In this document: positions 6,828-9,270 of the stretch, one piece after another | Layout of the letters: every line of letters starts with the position of its first letter | How positions within the stretch are numbered: position 1 is the first letter of the stretch | Assembly: GCA_003243865.1 (NCBI GenBank) | Contig: QHBQ01000003.1 | Coordinates: forward strand, 1 to 9,270 | Source: Candidatus Chloroheliales bacterium | GTDB lineage: Bacteria > Chloroflexota > Chloroflexia > QHBQ01 | Direction of reading: 5' to 3' | Length of the DNA: 9,270 nt | Position numbers and translations under genes: made by a program | The notes under the pieces: model-generated | The model's input: only the letters and a program-made list of their open reading frames with translations | Database searches by the model: none | Told to the model about the DNA's origin: nothing

Positions 6828-6884
6828 AGTATCAGTATCATTTCATCCCCACCCCTGTGTCACAATGAAGCTGATACTGATACT
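6828..6884. repeat. Perfect 13-base inverted repeat with internally doubled arms
   Basis: AGTATCAGTATCA (6828-6840) and TGATACTGATACT (6872-6884) are exact inverted copies with a 31-base spacer. Each arm is itself a doubled six-base unit (AGTATC twice; TGATAC twice). The right arm ends 8 bases before the -35 of the downstream gene pair. ACTGAWACT occurs in both arms here (inverted in the left arm) and once in the neighbouring repeat. A regulator or DNA-looping site is the simplest reading. Confidence 0.6.
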
Positions 6885-6892
6885 CTCCCCAT

Positions 6893-6922
6893 TTGCCCAC
6901 CCCGCCACCCCCGTTGTATAAT
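6893..6922 (+). promoter_or_regulatory. Promoter of the endonuclease-like gene and second methyltransferase
   Basis: -35 TTGCCC (6893-6898), 18-base spacer, perfect -10 TATAAT (6917-6922). The predicted start is near 6929, with a leader of about 42 bases. The inverted repeat at 6828-6884 lies immediately upstream. Confidence 0.6.
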
Positions 6923-6959
6923 ACTCCTAGAGGCTTGACCGCTTGAGGCAGTAGAAGAT

Positions 6960-6964
6960 AGGAG
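6960..6964 (+). promoter_or_regulatory. Ribosome binding site supporting a TTG start
   Basis: AGGAG lies 6 bases before TTG at 6971. No ATG or GTG is available in this frame at a comparable distance, so TTG is taken as the start. Confidence 0.6.
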
Positions 6965-6970
6965 TGCAGA

Positions 6971-7765
6971 TTGGATGACGTAGACCAAAGCTACCTGGAA
7001 CTGCTGCTCAGGGCTATCCGCGTATGTGCAAAGTACCGCCCCATGTTTGGTCAGGGTCGGCAAGGTGGCCTCACCGTCGAGCAATTCCGTCAGCTTTATG
7101 GCAGCGACCCTTTTTACTCCTGGCTCGGCCTGGACTCGCCGCTGGTCTATGCCGCGCATCGGGCCGCCGGTGGTATGACCTCGGTTTACCGCCAGATTGG
7201 GATTGGCTGTCAATGGCTGTTCAGCCAGATTTTGCAAGATAGATTCGGTTTGGCTAAGGAAGATGTAAGCTGGTCATACTCTATCCCCGGCATCACCGTT
7301 CGCAAGCTATCTCTCGATGCGCGTATTCCGCTGCCCGCCATTGCCCCAGAACGCCTGCCCCTGGTTCTCGAATGGCTAAAGGCGGCCGCTTCCGCCGTGG
7401 GTTTGGAGTCTGATGCAACTAACGCGCTCAAAGGAGCCGTGTTCGAGGTGCGCCAGGGCTATAAGAGCAAGGACTCCAAGCGGCAGAACGCTGACGTAGC
7501 AAATGCCTCAAGCGCTTACGCCGCTCAGTACCTGCCCGTTGTAGCGCTGCTTTCAACCCAGATAGACAGCAGCGTGGCAGAAAGATACCGCCGCGCCCGC
7601 TGGCTAATCCTGCGCGGCAACACCGGCGGCACAAGCATTGATAGCACCTACGTGTTCTTCCGCGAGGTGGTAGGCTACGACCTGGCGGCGTTCTTCACCC
7701 GCAACTCGCCCATAATCCGCCGCGAGATCGAGTCTGTGCTGGAGGTGTTGCTCAGTGCTGAATAA
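6971..7765 (+). CDS. Unrecognised protein, candidate restriction endonuclease paired with a methyltransferase
   Basis: This 264-residue protein has no membrane segment or signal peptide. I do not recognise a named family. The strongest feature is a charged block FEVRQGYKSKDSKRQNAD at 158-175, preceded by a hydrophobic strand-like stretch. It is followed by AYAAQYLPVVALLSTQID, which looks like a buried strand, and by an aromatic/basic helix RYRRARWLIL. An acidic residue followed by lysines next to a core strand is reminiscent of PD-(D/E)XK nucleases, although the classical ExK reads EVR here. The C-terminus (YDLAAFFTRNSPIIRREIESVLEVLL) is helical. Its gene overlaps the methyltransferase gene by 11 bases and is transcribed before it, the layout of many Type II pairs. 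A specificity or accessory protein is the main alternative. Start TTG 6971 rests on AGGAG. Codon use is GC-rich like gyrB. Confidence 0.6.
   Translation: MDDVDQSYLELLLRAIRVCAKYRPMFGQGRQGGLTVEQFRQLYGSDPFYSWLGLDSPLVYAAHRAAGGMTSVYRQIGIGCQWLFSQILQDRFGLAKEDVSWSYSIPGITVRKLSLDARIPLPAIAPERLPLVLEWLKAAASAVGLESDATNALKGAVFEVRQGYKSKDSKRQNADVANASSAYAAQYLPVVALLSTQIDSSVAERYRRARWLILRGNTGGTSIDSTYVFFREVVGYDLAAFFTRNSPIIRREIESVLEVLLSAE
7741..7747 (+). promoter_or_regulatory. Ribosome binding site of the second methyltransferase
   Basis: GGAGGTG, inside the end of the upstream gene, lies 7 bases before GTG 7755. It supports this GTG over the in-frame ATG at 7779 and indicates translational coupling of the two genes. 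Confidence 0.6.
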
Positions 7766-9029
7766 TCCGCAGCTATCCATGTTTGATGACCCGCCTGCAA
7801 CCGGCGAAGCGATGTCGCGCAAGGACCACCTCACCTTTCGCGCCAATCGCTCACAAGGTCGGCACGGCTGGCTGCGCCTCACCCCCGCCTACTCGGTGCA
7901 TCTGGTTGAAGAACTGGTGGCCCAGTGTGGCCCTGAAGAACTTGTGCTCGACCCCTTCTGCGGCACTGGCACTACCGCGCTGGTCTGCGCTCAGGCGGGG
8001 GTGCGCTGCCACACCGTAGACATTAACCCCTTCCTCGTCTGGCTGACCAACGCCAAGTGCGCCTCATACTCCGCATCAGACATTAAAGCCGCCAGAGACG
8101 TGTTGGCCGCCGCCCTGAACGCCATGGGCCAGAGCAGTGACCATTCCTGGCTACCAGCAATCAAAGACATTAGCAAGTGGTGGGAAGCTGATACGCTAAG
8201 TTTGCTATCCAATCTGTTCGTGCAACTCGATCATCCATCCCTGGCGGCTCCCGTTCGTGACCTTTTGAAGGTAATCTTTTGCCGCAGCGTAATCGAGCTT
8301 GCCTCGGTCAGCTTCGGCCATCAATCCATGTCTTTCACTCGGCGCACCTCTACCGCAGCGCTGGTACAAATCGCCCCAGAGCAGCGCGTCTCCGCCACTT
8401 TCCAGCGCATTGCTGCTGAAGTGCTGAACTCGGCTAAAGAGCCGTTGCCTGATGCCGCTATCGCTGCCTTCACTGGCGATGCAAGGACACTAGCGGAGGT
8501 TCTGCCGCAAACCGGCTACACCAGGGTTATCACCTCGCCACCATACCCCAATCGCATGAGCTACATCCGCGAACTCCGCCCTTATATGTACTGGCTGGGC
8601 TATCTAACCAGCGGACGGCAGGCGGGCGAACTAGACTGGCAGGCGATTGGCGGCACCTGGGGTTGCGCTACCAGCAACCTGATGAAGTGGCAGCATAGTG
8701 ACTGCTACCCTGTTCCCTATGACGGCTTCCACGCGCTGGTTGCCACAGTAACTGAGCGCAGCCGGGTGCTAGGCGTGTACATTGACAAGTATTTTCACGA
8801 CGTAGTAGAGCATATAGCCTCGCTGAAACAGGTGCTATCCCCTGGCGCTAAGGTTTTCTATGTCGTCGGTAACTCCAAGTTTTACGATGTGCTACTACCG
8901 ACCCAAGACATCTATGCAGCCATCTTCGCGGCGCAGGGGTTCGGCGACATATGCGTAACCCCGATACGCAAGCGCACCTCAAAGAAGGAACTGTTTGAGT
9001 ATATCGTCTCTGCCAGCCTGCCCGATTGA
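7755..9029 (+). CDS. Amino-group DNA methyltransferase (N4-cytosine or N6-adenine)
   Basis: This 424-residue enzyme methylates an exocyclic amino group in DNA using S-adenosylmethionine. A motif X-like segment HGWLRLTPAYS lies at 37-47. Motif I LDPFCGTGTT is at 65-74, and VDINP (88-92) is the motif II acidic residue that binds the cofactor ribose. The catalytic motif IV TSPPY is at 260-264. The SPPY form favours N4-cytosine but also occurs in N6-adenine enzymes. Motif I comes before motif IV with about 185 residues between, so the target recognition region may be in this insert (105-250) or after motif IV (270-350). The C-terminal IRKRTSKKELFEYIV is typical of such enzymes. Start GTG 7755 has GGAGGTG upstream and overlaps the preceding gene by 11 bases. 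All core motifs appear intact. It is probably the partner of the protein encoded just upstream. Confidence 0.9.
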   Translation: MLNNPQLSMFDDPPATGEAMSRKDHLTFRANRSQGRHGWLRLTPAYSVHLVEELVAQCGPEELVLDPFCGTGTTALVCAQAGVRCHTVDINPFLVWLTNAKCASYSASDIKAARDVLAAALNAMGQSSDHSWLPAIKDISKWWEADTLSLLSNLFVQLDHPSLAAPVRDLLKVIFCRSVIELASVSFGHQSMSFTRRTSTAALVQIAPEQRVSATFQRIAAEVLNSAKEPLPDAAIAAFTGDARTLAEVLPQTGYTRVITSPPYPNRMSYIRELRPYMYWLGYLTSGRQAGELDWQAIGGTWGCATSNLMKWQHSDCYPVPYDGFHALVATVTERSRVLGVYIDKYFHDVVEHIASLKQVLSPGAKVFYVVGNSKFYDVLLPTQDIYAAIFAAQGFGDICVTPIRKRTSKKELFEYIVSASLPD

Positions 9030-9135
9030 CCTTGTAGTTCCTCTTGCTCATGTCGCGAACTGGCATTTTCATCGCCCCGCTCCTCTCTTGATTGCCCTAC
9101 CAAAGCTGCGGCCCACATGGTACGTCCATGCCCCG

Positions 9136-9270
9136 CTATCGGCTCCACTCGGGGCTGTCGGCGCTGCGATGGCCGACCGCCACCCGCCCGCTCAACGAGT
9201 CCAGCCGCTCGACCGCCACGCCGCCTTTAGACAGCGCCACCAGCACACTATCATCGGCCAGCCCCGGCCC
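9136..9270 (-). CDS. C-terminal end of an unrecognised protein (5' end outside window)
   Basis: On the minus strand the frame is open from the right edge to a TAG at 9138-9136, giving 44 residues ending in SPEWSR. The peptide begins GPGLADDSVLVALSKGGVAV. Third codon positions are strongly G/C, as in gyrB and the 6971-9029 genes, which supports real coding. It is convergent with the methyltransferase gene. Too little is visible to assign a family. The inverted repeat GCCCCG/CGGGGC (9130-9135/9150-9155) overlaps its stop codon but has no T tract, so it is not called a terminator. Confidence 0.5.
   Translation of the reverse strand, partial: GPGLADDSVLVALSKGGVAVERLDSLSGRVAVGHRSADSPEWSR

Noticed and set aside
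6773..6884. Repeats as a CRISPR array
   Set aside because: The repeats are inverted, short and of different sequence, with no regular spacer pattern and no cas genes.
6750..6938. Plus-strand open frame of 62 codons in the divergent region
   Set aside because: It spans both inverted repeats and the promoter of the downstream gene, has unnatural composition and no ribosome site at a proper distance.
694..9029. DISARM or BREX system
   Set aside because: Methyltransferases and a helicase are present, but no DUF1998 protein, phospholipase D protein, PglZ or BrxC-type protein is seen, and the GHKL ATPase points to the MORC-type class.
9116..9155. Hairpins CATGG/CCATG and GCCCCG/CGGGGC as terminators
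   Set aside because: Stems are short and neither strand has a following T tract.

Overview
The window runs from the 3' end of a bacterial gyrB gene, through two back-to-back DNA modification/restriction-type gene sets, to the 3' end of an unrecognised minus-strand gene. The organism is a bacterium. The GyrB tail lacks the long insert of gammaproteobacterial GyrB and ends in VKNLDI. It could fit several phyla; Chloroflexota is a guess by feel, not a demonstrated assignment. gyrB, the two genes at 6971-9029 and the partial gene at the right edge have GC-rich third codon positions. The block 694-6539 is visibly AT-richer and uses many ATA, AGA and CTA codons, which suggests it was acquired separately.

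Layout: (1) 1-462, gyrB C-terminus, plus strand. (2) 463-693, intergenic, with a repeat/hairpin just after gyrB and a good extended -10 promoter. (3) 694-5334, a tightly packed plus-strand operon of three genes: a GHKL ATPase of the MutL/MORC type, a fusion of an Mrr-like endonuclease domain to a superfamily II DEAH helicase, and an unrecognised 188-residue protein. Genes overlap by 17 and 4 bases. (4) 5445-6539, a complete C5-cytosine DNA methyltransferase on the minus strand, convergent with the operon. (5) 6540-6970, a 431-base divergent regulatory region with two promoters, tandem repeats and three inverted repeats. (6) 6971-9029, a plus-strand pair: an unrecognised protein that may be a restriction endonuclease, overlapping by 11 bases an amino-group (N4-cytosine or N6-adenine) DNA methyltransferase. 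(7) 9030-9135, nothing recognised. (8) 9136-9270, C-terminal end of a minus-strand gene.

Functional reading: the ATPase, nuclease-helicase, small protein and 5mC methyltransferase match the restriction-modification-like operons with MutL/MORC-type GHKL ATPases predicted by Iyer, Abhiman and Aravind (2008). The methyltransferase would mark self DNA. The helicase-nuclease and GHKL ATPase would act on unmarked invading DNA. The operon promoter and the methyltransferase promoter, on opposite strands and about 6 kb apart, share almost the same sequence (TTGCAw, 17 bases, TGCTAkAAT, with a common ATGTGCTA). This supports one co-regulated unit. The second pair looks like an independent Type II-like modification system, making this a small defence island beside gyrB.
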